64,000 nt of DNA from Fagopyrum homotropicum. Its lineage: Eukaryota > Streptophyta > Magnoliopsida > Caryophyllales > Polygonaceae. Shown here in pieces: positions 1 through 12,327 of the stretch. Within the stretch, counting starts at the first letter, position 1, and each line of letters begins with the position of its first letter. The stretch is taken from NCBI GenBank assembly GCA_033239125.1, contig BSWB01000004.1:58031501-58095500 (forward strand), given 5' to 3'. The position numbers and the translations under genes are program-made. The notes under the pieces are model-generated. The model saw only the letters and a list, made by a program, of their open reading frames with translations, made no database searches and was not told the origin of the DNA.

Positions 1-1336
1 TTGAAGGATTTATAGAAGGAAGAACATTGAAGGGTTGAAGATTTGCAATTGATTGCCTTGAGGTTTTGTGAGTTATTTTTTGAAGGATATCTTAAGTTGT
101 TATTTTCTCTATTTGAACAAAAGGTCGAACCTTTGTTATTGCTTTTGATTAGTTTTGATTATTAAAGGTTGTTGGTTGGTTTTATTGTCTTTTCTTGGTT
201 TATGCCTTATTTGATATCATATATCTTCTTTGATTTAAATATGATGATTGTTGGCTAGAACTCTTGCGATTCTAGGGTGAATAGTTGATGGTTACGATTT
301 AGATAATAATAGATTGACCCTTTAAGTTAGATTGGATCCCGAAGGTTGAGTTTTACCCACGCAGTTGACGATCTCGGATGAATCCACGAATCTCGGCCGA
401 GATTTGAGTATGATCCATCCGAGATTTGCTAATGTGTGCCCGATCATGTCTTATCCTTAAGCCTAGGTCCTAGTTTTTCCAAATTCTAGTCTTTGTTGAG
501 AGCTTTTTACCCTTAGATTCCTCTAAGGGTTACGGTTGAGGATAGAATGAGACTTACCCGGTGATTCCTTTCTTGAGTATCAACTATGACGTTTTCTAGG
601 TAACAAAGGTTTATCCTTTCTTAGGTTTGAGTGTGCCTTCATCCTACCTTTGTGAGTTAACCTGAGACTTATCCGGTGATGGTTAGTTCTATTCCCTTAG
701 GTTGAAGTTGTTGGTTTGAGTTATAGTTCCTCTCCCTAGATCTTTAAGACTTACCCTGTCAAAGGATATTTGGTTAGTTGATAGTGGATAGTGAGACCTC
801 CCCCGTGATCTATCCCATCGGAGAAACACCTTACCTTCGCAACCCTAGCCTTTTCCATGAACCTATTAGGATTCTTTAATCGAAAACCACAACTTGATGC
901 TACGATCTATAGAATATGCATTCTCCTTTATTACTATATCTTCATTGATTTCTTCGATTTGTTCTTTGTTATTGCAAGAATTGAATCTAGTTGACTTATC
1001 TTCTCAATTTCACCACTGTACTTGTGACCGACCCTGGAATATTTGCCTTCATTGCGATTGATACGTACATTCCGGGTTTGCTTTTGGTTTTATTATTGGT
1101 TATAAATTTAGTGCCCATTTGTTTGGAGCGGTGGAATGGAAACGGAATGGAATCGAATAAGGGTAGAGAAAGGAAATGGAATGGATGAGATTACTTTTAT
1201 GTTTTAAAAGAACTCTAACCAAACGTAGTTTTTGATTGATTCGGAATCATTCCATTACCGGGAATGATTCCCGGTGCTTCCAAATGAGCCCTGAAAGTTA
1301 TTTGTCTTCAGATTCACACATGTTTCGGAGCGAACA
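1..1336 (+). mobile_element. Element C, 5' LTR (left part outside window)
   Basis: This is the 3' two-thirds of an Athila-type LTR. It aligns with the D LTR (37617-39369) from its leader (TTGAAG-rich, about D 38280) onward, so about 660 bases lie off the left edge. It ends in GGAGCGAACA at 1336, seven bases before a tRNA-Asp primer site. It carries degraded copies of the GAGACTTACCCGGT word near 550, 664, 748 and 800. It also has the family palindrome word ATCTCGGCCGAGAT near 391-404. It is more mutated than the D, E and F LTRs, which fits its place as the outermost and oldest element of the left nest. Confidence 0.85.
1111..1291. mobile_element. MITE-like insertion in C's LTR
   Basis: About 181 bases here have no counterpart in the D, E or F LTRs, which run straight from TATAAATTTA into AAGCTTGCAC. 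The insert starts GTGCCCATTTGTTTGGAGC and ends GCTTCCAAATGAGCCC, imperfect inverted repeats of about 16-18 bases. Its interior repeats GGAATGGAAT and GGAATGATTCC. No coding potential is seen. The terminal sequence resembles small non-autonomous DNA transposons of hAT-like type. A clear target duplication is not visible (flanks TAAATTTA and TGAAAGTT), so the superfamily is uncertain. Confidence 0.55.
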
Positions 1337-1342
1337 AATTTT

Positions 1343-1360
1343 TGGCGCCGTTGCCGGGGA
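1343..1360 (+). promoter_or_regulatory. Element C primer binding site (tRNA-Asp)
   Basis: TGGCGCCGTTGCCGGGGA lies seven bases after the LTR end. It is complementary to the 3' end of plant tRNA-Asp (...CCCCGGCAACGGCGCCA), the usual Athila primer. It is unmutated. Confidence 0.9.
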
Positions 1361-1455
1361 CTTGGTCTAGACCGAGTCGGTATTTGGTTTGCTAGATTGT
1401 TCTTGCTATTGATCTTTCTACTTGAGTGTTCTTGCAGATTTCTATTCTTAGGTTT

Positions 1456-2525
1456 ATGCGAAGATCTCGCACGGGCAAGCAGCTAGTTCCCTGCGATCTT
1501 GAGCCGGAAAAGACTTACAAGAGACGGTTACGAGAAGCTAAGATGTCTTAAGAATAAAGAGATGTTCAAACTGAGTTGGATAATCTCTTAGATCGTAAGG
1601 CTTCGAGATGATGCTCTCGTTGGAGAGAGAGCCGCTGTACGTAAAAGAAAAGCAGCTGTTCGAGCTGACATGAATGAGTTTCAAGCTACTATGAGGCATT
1701 TGCTTCTTTAAAGAGAAAATAACGCCGGAGTGGAAGATCTACTACCCGCTGCAGTACATGCTATACCTCAACTTCCGGTGAGGATTGATCCGTTTGTGGG
1801 AGAGCCGAAAATGTTCCGACAGAGGATTGATCCTGCATAGAGAGTGTGCCGTCCGGGCGTTAATCTAGGAGATCTAACCGCACATGATTACGAGCTCCAT
1901 CACTAAGTTCTTCAAATGATCCGATAAAATCAGTTTGGAGGATTGGAGGCAGAGTCACCACATTAGCACTTGCAGAACTACAAGATTCTTATGGAGACAC
2001 TATGACCTCCACATTTAGAGAATAATAATCACAAGCTGAGGGGGATTTCCTTCTTCTTGAAGAATAAAGCTCTAGCTTGCTATCAGTCACTATCGTTCGG
2101 AAGAGTGAGCACTTAGGAAAGGTTCAAGGACCTTTTATTAGATTGTCCCTATCATGGGATACCGAAATCGAGCTTCTAGAGATTTACTTTAAAGGTTTGG
2201 ACGAGGAAACTCAATGCAAGCTTCAATTCATATCCGGAGGGACGTTCACGTAGAAGCCGGTAGATGAAGCTTGGGAGTTCGTGGAGAAGCAAGCTTTGGT
2301 CATTGAGAAGTATTCTCACCGGAGAGTAGATGATTGACTCCGGCGACCCGGAATCCATGAGTTAAGTCTTACTACAACTAATAGTGCTAAATTGATATTC
2401 TTAATAATGAAGAGAAAGCTTCAAAGGAGCTGTTGAAAGTTCAAACACAAGCGCTGGCACAAGCTATATTTCCACCGAAAGAACGAGATTTTAACTACAT
2501 AGGATGAGGCAACTATCAAGGGCCA
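1456..2525 (+). pseudogene. Element C gag, 5' part (broken)
   Basis: An ATG at 1456 opens MRRSRTGKQ, the same N-terminus as the gag of A (4501), H and F. The reading frame is then lost to many stops and indels. Recognisable gag segments remain by nucleotide similarity to A and B: the coiled-coil region (about 1540-1720), the capsid-like region (about 1900-2330, with the counterpart of the conserved NQFGG motif), and ACTATCAAGGGCCA just before element A interrupts it at 2525. Gag resumes at 24818. No functional protein is possible. Function is inferred from homology to the better-preserved gag in B. Confidence 0.8.
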
Positions 2526-4361
2526 TGATAACACGATTTATGAATTAGGTTTAGGCACTCATTTAGATAGTTTTTCCGCTCATTCATGCATGGTTTGCAC
2601 TAGTTCGTAACGATTTGCACTCAATTCATGTATTTTGTCGAGATAGACGTCTACACGGACTTTTGCATGCTTTGTAGGTATTTTGGGAGATTTAGGAGCT
2701 TAATCGATACGTTTGAGGATCGTTCCTCGAGATGACACACCTTCGGACTCATTGGGAAGCAAGTTAGGAGCTAAGAAGGACACATGGGACCTTGTTGGTG
2801 CATGCCATGCACCAAATCGTGACTTAATGATCTAAAACAAGCCGAGGCACCAAAACCACGGCCACTGGGACTTCCACGGGCGTGGAAATGGGCCGTGGTT
2901 TTGGCCAGACAACTGTGAAAACTGTCCCACGATCTTCATGGCCGACTCTTGCAAATTTGGAGCATAAAAGGTGGTTCTGCAAGGCTGTTAGGGACAGACC
3001 ACTCACTACCATTCTCTCCTACACTCTCAACAAGAAAGATTCTCTCAATTGGAAGCTTGGATTGGAGCTACTCTTGGAGGAGAAGAAAGGTTCCATTGGA
3101 GAAGAAGAGAAGAGCACAACACTATTAGTCTTTGATAGATTCTAGAGTGGAGATTATCGGAACGATTTCTAGGGTTGTAAGAATTGATTGAACCTTCTTT
3201 TGAAGGGTTGTGAGTCTTTCTAAACCTCATATTCAGCTTGGTTTTCCATGTTCTACTTGTTCATCTCTTTCTTTTCATCTTCTTGCCATGGATTCTATGA
3301 TTTTATGTTTGTTGAGTTTGATTGTTAAGATGCATGTTGTAGGCTAAATAGATGCGATTCTAGGGTAAGGAAAAGATGGTTATGGCTTGGACTATGATAG
3401 AATGGACTTAGATGTATCTTTGGATGAATTAATTGCTCGAGTCTAGCCACTGTTAGAAACCACGGTTTGTTCTAGAAAAACCACAGCCGTGGATCTTGAT
3501 GAACACCCCGTGATTTTATTTAACTTGCTTGTATTGATAAATCTAAGTGTTAGGTTGTTGATTTGTTAAAATCCTAGTGTTAGTTGAGCTAAATCTATCC
3601 TAGGGTGACCTAGTGTTAGCAACTAAGAGTTAGAAGAGACCTACCCGGTTATTCTTGCTCTTAGCTACCGATGATGACGAACTCTAGGTAGTAGTGAGCC
3701 TCATAAGCCGCTATTGGACTGAGTGTGCTAGGATTGTTGTTTAGGACTTGCCTTCCCGAGACTTACCCGGTAAGGGGAGATTAGATCCCTAGATGACAAT
3801 CCGGTTTGTGTAGAATTCCTATCCTTAGGCTCTTTGAGACTTACCCGGTGATGAGACCTTAGGAACGGACTAGTGGACCATGAGACCTACCCGGTGATTG
3901 ATCCCAATCTAGATACGCTCAATCCCAACATATTATAGTTGATGCAAGGAATGATTAGATAGCTTGAGTCCAATGCCATAACCGGAATTTCCAACCCCTA
4001 GAATCCGCCTTTCTCTCTTTGATCTCATATCTCGCGTTTGCTTGGTTTGTTTGTGTTTATTTGCTAGATTGTTAGTTTGTTTTGCTATATTATATCATTG
4101 TGATCCTTGATTTATCATCACACAAAACCAAACCCAAAAAATATTGAGATTTTCATTTATTTGTTTCTTTCTCTTTTCTTAGTCTAGATCCTCACTATCC
4201 TTAGTCACTAATCGATTCAATCTCACCTCAATCTTTGTGTTCGACCTCGGAATACTATCCCTACTACAAAACGTCCCGTACACTACGGGTTCTCTAGGAG
4301 CTTGGAGAAATATATCGAGTTATAAATTTAAAGCTTTTGCGTGTCAGTTCTTAGCGTAACA
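2526..4361 (+). repeat. Element A 5' LTR
   Basis: LTR of 1836 bases, starting TGATAACACG and ending GCGTAACA. A TATA-like CATAAAAG is at 2963-2970. Four copies of GAGACYTACCCGGT lie at 3636, 3758, 3836 and 3882. Palindromic words of the type CCACGGGCGTGG cluster at 2857-2900 and 3460-3510. The matching 3' copy is at 22982-24817. Confidence 0.93.
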
Positions 4362-4367
4362 AGTTTT

Positions 4368-4385
4368 TGGCGCCGTTGCCGGGGA
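4368..4385 (+). promoter_or_regulatory. Element A primer binding site (tRNA-Asp)
   Basis: An intact TGGCGCCGTTGCCGGGGA starts seven bases after the 5' LTR end. A leader of about 115 bases separates it from the gag ATG. Confidence 0.92.
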
Positions 4386-4500
4386 CTAGGTTAAGATTGG
4401 GTCATTGTTTGTGATTGTTTATAGTGTAGGTCTTTCTTGTTGCTTTTGATCTCGTTTGGTTTGTGTCTTTGCTTTTCAGGACATCTCTCTCTTTAGGTGT

Positions 4501-5396
4501 ATGCGAAGATCTCGTGGTAAGGATTTAGCTCCATTCGATCCCGAACCGGAGAAAACCCTTAGATATAGATCCAAGATCATTAGAAAGGGAAAAGAGATGG
4601 CCGGAAGAGATCTCCAAGCTGAGTTGGATGAAGCTTTAGAGCAAATTAGATTAAGAGATGAGCTCTTGGAGAATGAAAGGAGACTTGCCAATGAGAGGCA
4701 AGAAGCAACTAGGAGGGAGATTGAAGAGATTAGGCAAGCTCTTGTGCAAAGAGAGCTTAATCGTCAACAACCTCCACCTCACCCACAACCGTAGCTGGCG
4801 GTTAATATTCGGATTGTGCCCATTGCTATTGAAGAGCCACAAACGTTAGGGCAACGAATGGATCCGGCACAAAGAGCGCACCGTCCGGGTGTGAATTAGG
4901 AGATCCGGCAGCCCATGATTACGAGCTCCGCCCTCAAGTTCTACAAATGATCCGACATAATCAATTTGGAGGGATGAAAGGAGAGTCTCCTCATCAACAC
5001 TTGATGAACTATGAGATCTTGATGGAGACTCTAAGGCCGCCTAGATTGGAGAGCAACAACCATAAGCTTAGGGCTTTCTCCTTCTCACTTAAGGATAAAG
5101 CCTTGGCTTGGTATAAATCAATTCCACAAGGGCGAGTGAGTACTTGGGAGGAGATGACAACCGAGTTTTTGACAAAGTTCTTCCCACCTTCCAAGACTAC
5201 CGAGTTAAGAGGGAAGATCAATGCCTTTGTGATGAAGGATAGAGAAAGCCTATTCAAGTCTTGGGAGAGGTTCGAGGACCTTCTCCTAGATTGTCCACAC
5301 CATGGTATACCGAAAATTGAGCTATTAGAGATCTAGTTCAAAGGACTTGATGAAGATAACCAATTCAAGCTCCAATCTCTTTCCGGTGGGACTTTC
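4501..5396 (+). pseudogene. Element A gag, N-terminal half (broken)
   Basis: The ATG at 4501 opens MRRSRGKDLAPFDPE, the conserved Athila gag start in this window. The upstream in-frame extension has no ATG. Residues about 30-95 form a charged helix rich in E, R and Q, likely a coiled coil, followed by a proline-rich stretch. Compared with B there is a CAG-to-TAG stop at 4792-4794, a 1-base deletion near 4897, and a TAC-to-TAG stop at 5334-5336. The intervening open segment 4947-5336 is the capsid-like region. Gag would form the virus-like particle. This copy cannot make a complete one. Confidence 0.9.
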
Positions 5397-8007
5397 ATGG
5401 AAAAGAATGTGGATGAAGCTTGGGAGTTTGTAGAGAAACAAGCTTTGGTGATTGAGAAGTACTCCCATAGGAAGAGTGATGGGAGGAAAGCGGGAGCATA
5501 TGAGGTGAGTGAAGTCACCATGAGTAACTTCAAGCTTGATACAATCAATAACGAGCTTAAGTCTTTGAGGGAGTTGTGTGCTACAACTTTGAAGAATCAA
5601 GCAAGCCCTCAAGTGCAAGTGCAAGCATACTTGTCTTCCAAGGAGGAAGATGTGAACTATATGGGAAGGGGCAACTACAACAACTATCAAGGCCCAAGGA
5701 ACTTCAACAACAACCGGCAATTCAACAATTACCGGCCTAATCACAACCATCCTGGGTTTTCCTATTCTAGCCCGGATGATGCCTTGAACCCTCCCGCTTC
5801 CACAAGCGCAACTCCACCACCAAAGGCTTCACAAGAACCTCCACCCGGATTTACTCAACCTCCAAAGGATAGAACCGAGATGATGTTTGAGCAATTGCTT
5901 GGAAGGTTGAGTGGTCTTGAGAGCACGGTGACTTCCATTTCTAAGGCTCAAAAGGTGTTGGAAGCACAAGTGTTCCAAAAGGCGGGTGAATCTCATAGAG
6001 ATCCAGGAAAGCTTCCCGGAAGAACCGAAGACAACCCAAGATGCCAAGTGTTGGCCATCACAACAAGGAGCGGGTTGAGCATGAAGGATCCCTTACCTAA
6101 GGGAAGTGACAAGGGGAAGCAAGTAGTGGTAGAGGAAGAACCATTGCAAGAAGATGGAGGCAAGAGCAAGGATGATGAGCCAACATATGTGGCGCCGCCT
6201 CCATACAAGCCACCACTACCATTCCCACAATCACGAGCAAGGGCTCGCTTGGACAAACACTTTGGTAAATTCCTTGAACTCATGTCTAAATTGCATATTA
6301 ACATTCCGTTCATGGATGCTATTCTAGGAATGCTGGCATATGGCAAGTTTTTGAAGGAAATACTCTCCAACAAGAGGAAGTTGGAGGAGTATGGAGAAGT
6401 AAGGATGACAAAGAGCTCCTTGGAATTGATCCAAACAATGAAGGAGGAGATGTCTCCTAAGCTAAGAGATCCGGGATCTTTTTGTGTGCCAATTGGAGTG
6501 GGAGAAGTGAAGTATGAAGCCCTATGTGATCTTGGGGCAAGTGTAAGCATCATACCGCTTGCACTTTGTAACAAGGTTGGGCTAGGAGAGCCAAATCCGG
6601 TCGAGATGACCCTTTACATGGCGGACCGTTTGATCACTCACCCGGTTGGAATATTGGAAGACATACCGGTGCAACTAGGGAAGTTCTATGTGCCCATAGA
6701 CTTCGTTGTTTTGGACATCCCGGCGGACTATCCGGTTCCCATCATCTTAGGGAGACCTTTCTTGGCTACATCCGGATGCTTGGTGGATTGTAAAAATGGA
6801 ATTCTCTCCTTCAACATTGGAGAAGAGAATATCAAGTTCAAGCTGTCCACAATGATGAAAGGGCCAGCCCTTGGTGAAGATGTGTTCAACATTGTCGAGC
6901 AAGAGGATTGTAGAGAGATTGTGAGCTCGATCTTGATCAAGGACCCCTTGGAGAAGGTTATTAGCTTAAGTTTGATTGAGGAAGGCGTTGAGGAGGCTTG
7001 CAATGAAGAAATCAAGGCCTTGGAATCATTGGAAAAGGAGACAAGAGCTGAATTTGAAGCACACGAAGGTGTGCTGAATTTCTGTAAAAACCACGGCCAG
7101 GTAGGGGCAACCACGCCCGTGGAAAGTCCCGTGGAACTCTCTGGAATGCTCAAAAAGGCTAGCTTTGCAAGTTCCACGGCCGTGGTTGTGCCAGAGCCCG
7201 TAGTTTTGCCCGTGGTTTCTCCAGAAACTGCTTTAGTTGTTGATCAAGCTTCAAGGAGCCTTGAGGAGTCTTCCATGGCTTTGGATTCATCTCAACCAAC
7301 ATTGTATGGAGCGTCTCCAATCGATAAAGGTCCTCCTAAACTTGAACTTAAACCCCTCCCCTCTCATTTGAAGTATGCTTTTTTTGGTGAGAATTCTACA
7401 TATCCGGTTATTGTGAATGCATGCTTGAATGATGATGAACTTGCTAGATTGTTGCATGAATTGAGATTGCATAGGAAAGCTATAGGCTATACCATTGATG
7501 ATTTAGTTGGAATTAAACCTTCTTTGTGCATGCATAAGATCTTAATGGAAGATAATCATAAACCTTCAATTGAACCTCAAAGAAGACTAAACCCTATCTT
7601 GAAAGAAGTAGTCAAGAAAGAGATCCTTAAATTGCTAGATGCGGGAATCATTTTCCCGATTTCGGATAGTAAGTGGGTTAGTCCCGTACATGTGGTTCCT
7701 AAGAAGGGTGGGATGATCGTAGTAACCAATGAGAATAATGATCTAATTCCAACTAGAACGGTTACGGGATGGAGGATGTGCATAGACTATAGGAAACTAA
7801 ATGTTGCCTCTAGGAAAGATCACTTCCCTCTTCCCTTTATTGACCAAATGCTAGAGAGATTAGCTCAACATTCTCACTTTTGCTACTTAGATGGTTATAG
7901 TGGATTCTTCCAAATCCCTATTCACCCCGATGATCAAGAGAAAACCACATTTACATGTCCTTGGGGTACATTTGCATATAGGAGAATGTCGTTTGGGTTG
8001 TGTAATG
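5397..8007 (+). pseudogene. Element A gag-pol: gag C-term, protease, first half of RT
   Basis: One open frame of about 870 codons. First comes the end of gag, with an N/R/Y-rich tail (about 5650-5760) and a proline-rich part in place of a CCHC knuckle, as is usual in Athila. Next is the aspartic protease, with active site CDLGAS (Asp near 6530; the DLGA form is typical of Athila) and the flap and ILGRPF region (about 6750). A linker (7085-7215) is loaded with CCACGGCCGTGG-type words. RT motifs follow: ISDSKWVSPVHVVPKK, WRMCIDYRKLN, FCYLDGYSGFFQI and the start of FGLCN. The frame is cut at 8007 by element B. Read across the duplicated TAATG it stays in frame at 19059. Confidence 0.92.
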
Positions 8008-9832
8008 TGATAACACGATTTATGACTTAGGTTTAGGTAATCATTTAGATAGATTTCTCACTCATGCATGCATGATCTAGCACTAGTTCACGACGTTTGC
8101 ACTTAAATCATGTATTTTGTCGAGATAGACGTCTACGCGGACTTTTGCTTGCTTTATAGGTATTTTGGGAGACTTAGGAGCTTAAACGATACGTTTGAGG
8201 ATCGATCATTCAAGATGACACATCCTCGGACTCATTTGAATGCAAGCTAAGGGCTGAGGAGGACTCAAGGAACTTTGCCAACACAAGCCATGCATCAAAT
8301 CAAAGCTTAATGAACCAAAGCAACGCTGAAGCACCAAACCAACATTCACTGGCACTTCCACGGCCGTGGAACCAACAGTGGTTTTTGCCAGACGGTTGTG
8401 ACAGCTGTGCCACGATCTCTTGGCCTTCTCTAGCATGGTGGTAGTATAAAAGTGGTCCTGGATTGCTGAGAGAAGGTATCTTGGAGCAGCTCTCCATTAT
8501 CCACTATCATCCAATCAAATACTCTCTCAACAAGAAGATTCTCTAAGGAGGAAAACACCATTGGAGGAGAAGAAGAGCTCCATTGGAGAGGAAGGAGAAG
8601 AGCACACCATTGATAGACCTTGATAGCTTTTGTAGTGAAGAATTTCGGAATCGATTTCTAGAGTTGTATGAACCATCTAAACCTTTTTTTGGAAGGGTTG
8701 TAAGACATTTCAAACTTAAATTTCAGCTTGGTTTTGTTTACTTAACTTGTTCATCTCTTTCTCTTTATTATCTTGCAAATGGAAGCTATTATTTTATGTT
8801 TGATGACTTCGATTGTTAGAATGAATGTTGTAGGCTAAATAGATGTGATTCTAGGGTAAGGAAAGGATGGTTATGGCTAGGACTATGATAGGATGGACTT
8901 AGATGTGCCCTTGGATGAGTCATTTACTTGAACGTAGCCTTTGTTGGAGTCCACGGTTTGTTCTTGCCAGACCACGGCCGTGGACTTGGTAGAACAGCCC
9001 GTGGTTCCCCCTGGTTCGATGAATCTAGCTTCAAATTGTTACAATGTTGAAATCTTAGTGCTTGTTGAGTTAAATTACTAGGGTCACCTAGTGTTAGCAA
9101 CTAAGTGTTAGAAGAGACCTACCCGGTGATTCTTACTCTTAGATTTCAAAGATGACAAACCCTAGGTAGTGGTGAGCCTCATAAGCCGCCATTGGACTAA
9201 GCGTGCTAGGATAGTTGCTTAGGACTAACCCTTCCGAGACTTACCCGGTAAGGATAGGTTAGATACCTAGGTAACAATCCGGTTTGTGTAGAATTCCATC
9301 CCTTAGGTTCTTAGAGACTTACCCGGTGATGAGACCTTAGGGACGGACTAGTGGACCATGAGACCTACCCGGTGATTGATCCCAATTTAGAAACACTCAC
9401 TCCCAACATATCATAGTTAATCCAAGGATGATTAGATAGCTCGAGTCCTATGCCATAACCGGAATTTCCAACCCCTAGAATCCGCTTTTCTCTCTTGATT
9501 CATATCTCGTGCTTAGCTTGTTTGTTTGTGTTAATTCGTTAGCTTAGTTGATTGTTTACTTTGCATCATTTGTGATCCCTGATTGATCACCTAAAAACCA
9601 AACAAAAATATTGAAGTTTTCATTTCTTTATTTCTTTCTCTTTTCTATAACCTAGATCTTAACTAAACTTAATCATAAATCGAATCAATCTCACCTTAGT
9701 CTTTGTGTTCGACCTCGGAATACTATCCATACTACGAACGTCCCGTACACTGCGGGTGCGCTAGGAGTTAGTAGAAATATAACGAGTTTATAAATTTTAA
9801 AACCCATTGCGTATCACATCCTCAGCGTGACA
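8008..9832 (+). repeat. Element B 5' LTR
   Basis: 1825 bases. TATA box TATAAAAG is at 8445-8452, with start-site-like sequence about 30 bases downstream. Four GAGACYTACCCGGT words lie between about 9114 and 9375. Palindrome words CCACGGCCGTGG are at about 8358-8370 and 8974-8986, with half sites around them. It pairs with 17226-19053. Confidence 0.94.
8445..8452 (+). promoter_or_regulatory. TATA box of B 5' LTR
   Basis: TATAAAAG in an otherwise mixed sequence. The same octamer is at 17663-17670 in the 3' LTR. A has CATAAAAG at the same place (2963), and its 3' LTR is further mutated (near 23420). This probably marks the start of the U3-driven transcript. Confidence 0.6.
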
Positions 9833-9838
9833 AGTTTT

Positions 9839-9855
9839 TGGCGCCGTTTCCGGAG
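9839..9855 (+). promoter_or_regulatory. Element B primer site, fused to gag by a deletion
   Basis: TGGCGCCGTTTCCGGAG matches the tRNA-Asp site for the first ten bases and then runs directly into the gag sequence (CCGGAGAAAACCC, which in A is at about 4545). The leader and the first 15 or so gag codons present in A (4386-4546) are missing. The join lies at a shared CCGG. Confidence 0.85.
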
Positions 9856-9900
9856 AAAACCCTTAGATCTAGATCAAAGAGTATTAAAAAGGGAAAAGTG

Positions 9901-10254
9901 ATGGCCGGAAGAGACCTCCAAGCTGAATTGGATGAGGCTTTAGAGAAAATAAGGCTAAGAGATGAGCTCTTGGAGGAAGAAAGGAGACTTTCCAATGAGA
10001 GGCAAGAAGCAACTAGGAGGGAGATTGATAAGATTAGGCAAGCCCTTGTGCAAGGAGAGCTTAATCGTCAACAACCTCCACCTCCACCACCACAACCGCA
10101 GCCGGCGGCGAATGTTAGGGTTGTGGCCATTGCAATTGAAGAGCCGCAAACATTAGGGAGACGTATGGATCCGGCACAAAGAGCACACCGTCCGGGTGTA
10201 AACTTAGGAGATCCCGCAACCCACAATTACGAGCTCCGCCCTCAAGTTCTATAA
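9901..10254 (+). pseudogene. Element B gag N-terminal fragment
   Basis: The first remaining in-frame ATG is at 9901 (MAGRDLQAELDEALEKI). The normal ATG (MRRSRGK...) was lost in the leader deletion. The fragment is a charged coiled-coil-like helix followed by a run of prolines (P-rich around 10075-10110). It ends at TAA 10252-10254, where A has CAA. The frame continues unbroken after the stop, so this is a single nonsense mutation rather than a gene boundary. Confidence 0.85.
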
Positions 10255-12318
10255 ATGATCCGGCATAATCAATTTGGAGGGATGGAAGGAGAGTCTCCTC
10301 ATCAACACTTGATGAACTATGAGATCTTGATGGAGACTCTTAGACCGCCAAGATTGGAGAGCAACAACCATAAGCTTAGGGCTTTTTCCTTCTCTCTTAA
10401 GGACAAAGCCTTGGCTTGGTATCAATCTATTCCACAAGGGCGAGTTAGTACTTGGGAGGAGATGACAACCGAGTTTTTGACTAAGTTCTTCCCACCTTCC
10501 AAGACTACCGAGTTAAGAGGGAAGATAAATGCCTTCGTGATGAAGGATAGAGAGAGTCTATTCAAGTCTTGGGAGAGATTCAAAGACCTTCTCCTAGATT
10601 GCCCACACCATGGTATACCAAAAATCGAGCTATTGGAGATCTACTTCAAAGGACTTGATGAAGATAGCCAATTAAAGCTTCAATCTCTTTCCGGTGGGAC
10701 TTTCATGGAGAAGAATGTAGATGATGCTTGGGAGTTTGTGGAGGATCAAGCTCTAGTAATTGAGAAATACTCCCATAGGAAGAGTGAAGGGAGAAAGGCG
10801 GGAGCATATGAGGTGAGTGAAGTCACCATGAGCAATTTCAAGCTTGACGCCATCAACAACGAATTGAAGTCTTTGAGAGAGTTGTGTGCTACAACTTTGA
10901 AGAACCAAGCAACTCCTCAAGTGCAAGTGCAAGCAAACTTGTCTTCCAAGGAGGAGGATGTGAATTACATGGGAAGGGGCAATTACAACAACTATCAAGG
11001 CCCAAGGAACTTCAACAACAACCGACAATTCAACAATTACCGGCCCAACCACAACCATCCCGGGTTTTCTTACTCTAACCCGGATGGAGCCTTGAACCCT
11101 CCCGCTTCCACAAGCACAACTCCACCACCAAAAGCTTCACAAGAACCTCCACCCGGATTTACTCAACCTCCAAAGGATAGGACCGAAATGATGTTTGAAC
11201 AATTGCTTGGAAGGTTGAGTGGTCTTGAGAGCACCGTGACTTCCATCTCTAAGGCTCAAAAGGTGTTGGAAGCACAAGTGTTCCAAAAGGCGGGTGAAGC
11301 CCATAGAGATCCGGGAAAGCTTCCCGGAAGAAACGAAGACAACCCAAGAGGCCAAGTGTTGGCCATTACAACGAGGAGCGGGTTGAGTATGAAAGATCCT
11401 TTGCCCAAGGAGAATGCTAAAGGAAAGCAAGTGGTGAATGAAGAAGAAATGTTGCAAGAAGATGGAGGCAAGAGCAAGGATGTTGAGCCAACAAATGTGG
11501 CACCGCCTCCATACAAGCAACCACTACCGTTCCCTCAATCACGAGCAAGGGCTCGTTTAGACAATCACTTTGGTAAATTCCTTGAACTTATGTCTAAATT
11601 GCATATTAATATTCCGTTCATGGATGCTATCTTAGGTATGCCGGCATATGACAAGTTCTTGAAGGAGATACTCTCCAACAAAAGGAAGTTGAAGGAGTAT
11701 GGGGAGATAAGAATGACAAAGAGGTCCTCGGAATTAATCCAAACAATGAAGGAGGAAATGCCTCCTAAACTAAGGGATCCGGGATCCTTTTGCGTGCCAA
11801 TCGGAGTAGGAGAGGTGAAGTATGAAGCCCTTTGTGATCTTGGGGCAAGTGTAAGCATCATACCGCTTGCACTTTGGAACAAGGTTGGGCTAGGAGAGCC
11901 AAAGCCGGTCAAGATGACCCTTTACATGGCGGATCGCTCTATTACTCACCCGGTTGGGATCTTAGAAGATATTCCGGTGCAACTAGGGAAGTTCTATGTG
12001 CCCATAGACTTCGTTGTTTTGGACATCCCGGCGGACTATCCCGTTCCCATCCTCTTAGGAAGACCTTTCCTAGCCACTTCCGGATGCCTAGTGGATTGCA
12101 AGAATGGAGTTCTCTCTTTTAACATTGGAGAGGAGAACATCAAGTTCAAGTTGTCCACAATGATGAAAGGGCCAACCCTTGATGAGGATGTCTTCAACAT
12201 AGTCGAGCAAGAGGAGTCTAGAGAAGTTGTGAGCTCGATCTTGATCAAGGACCCCTTGGAGAAGGTTCTTACCTTAAGTTTGATGGAGGAAGGTGTTGAG
12301 GAGGCTTGCAATGAATAA
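10255..12318 (+). pseudogene. Element B gag (capsid) and protease
   Basis: An open stretch of 687 codons and the best-preserved Athila gag here. The capsid-like part starts MIRHNQFGGMEGE and includes FSFSLKDKALAWYQS and LTKFFPPSKTTELR (about residues 45-90), a typical retrotransposon gag fold region. The tail is rich in N, Y and R (about residues 235-265) with no CCHC knuckle. The aspartic protease follows, with CDLGASVSIIP (Asp codon 11836-11838), MADRSITHPVG and VPILLGRPFLATSG. It stops at TAA 12316-12318, where A reads GAA, so this too is a nonsense mutation. Confidence 0.9.
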
Positions 12319-12327
12319 ATCAAGGCC

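Noticed and set aside
2882..3145. 87-codon frame in A's LTR, repeated at 23338-23601
   Set aside because: LTR duplicate, and the B LTR does not preserve it.
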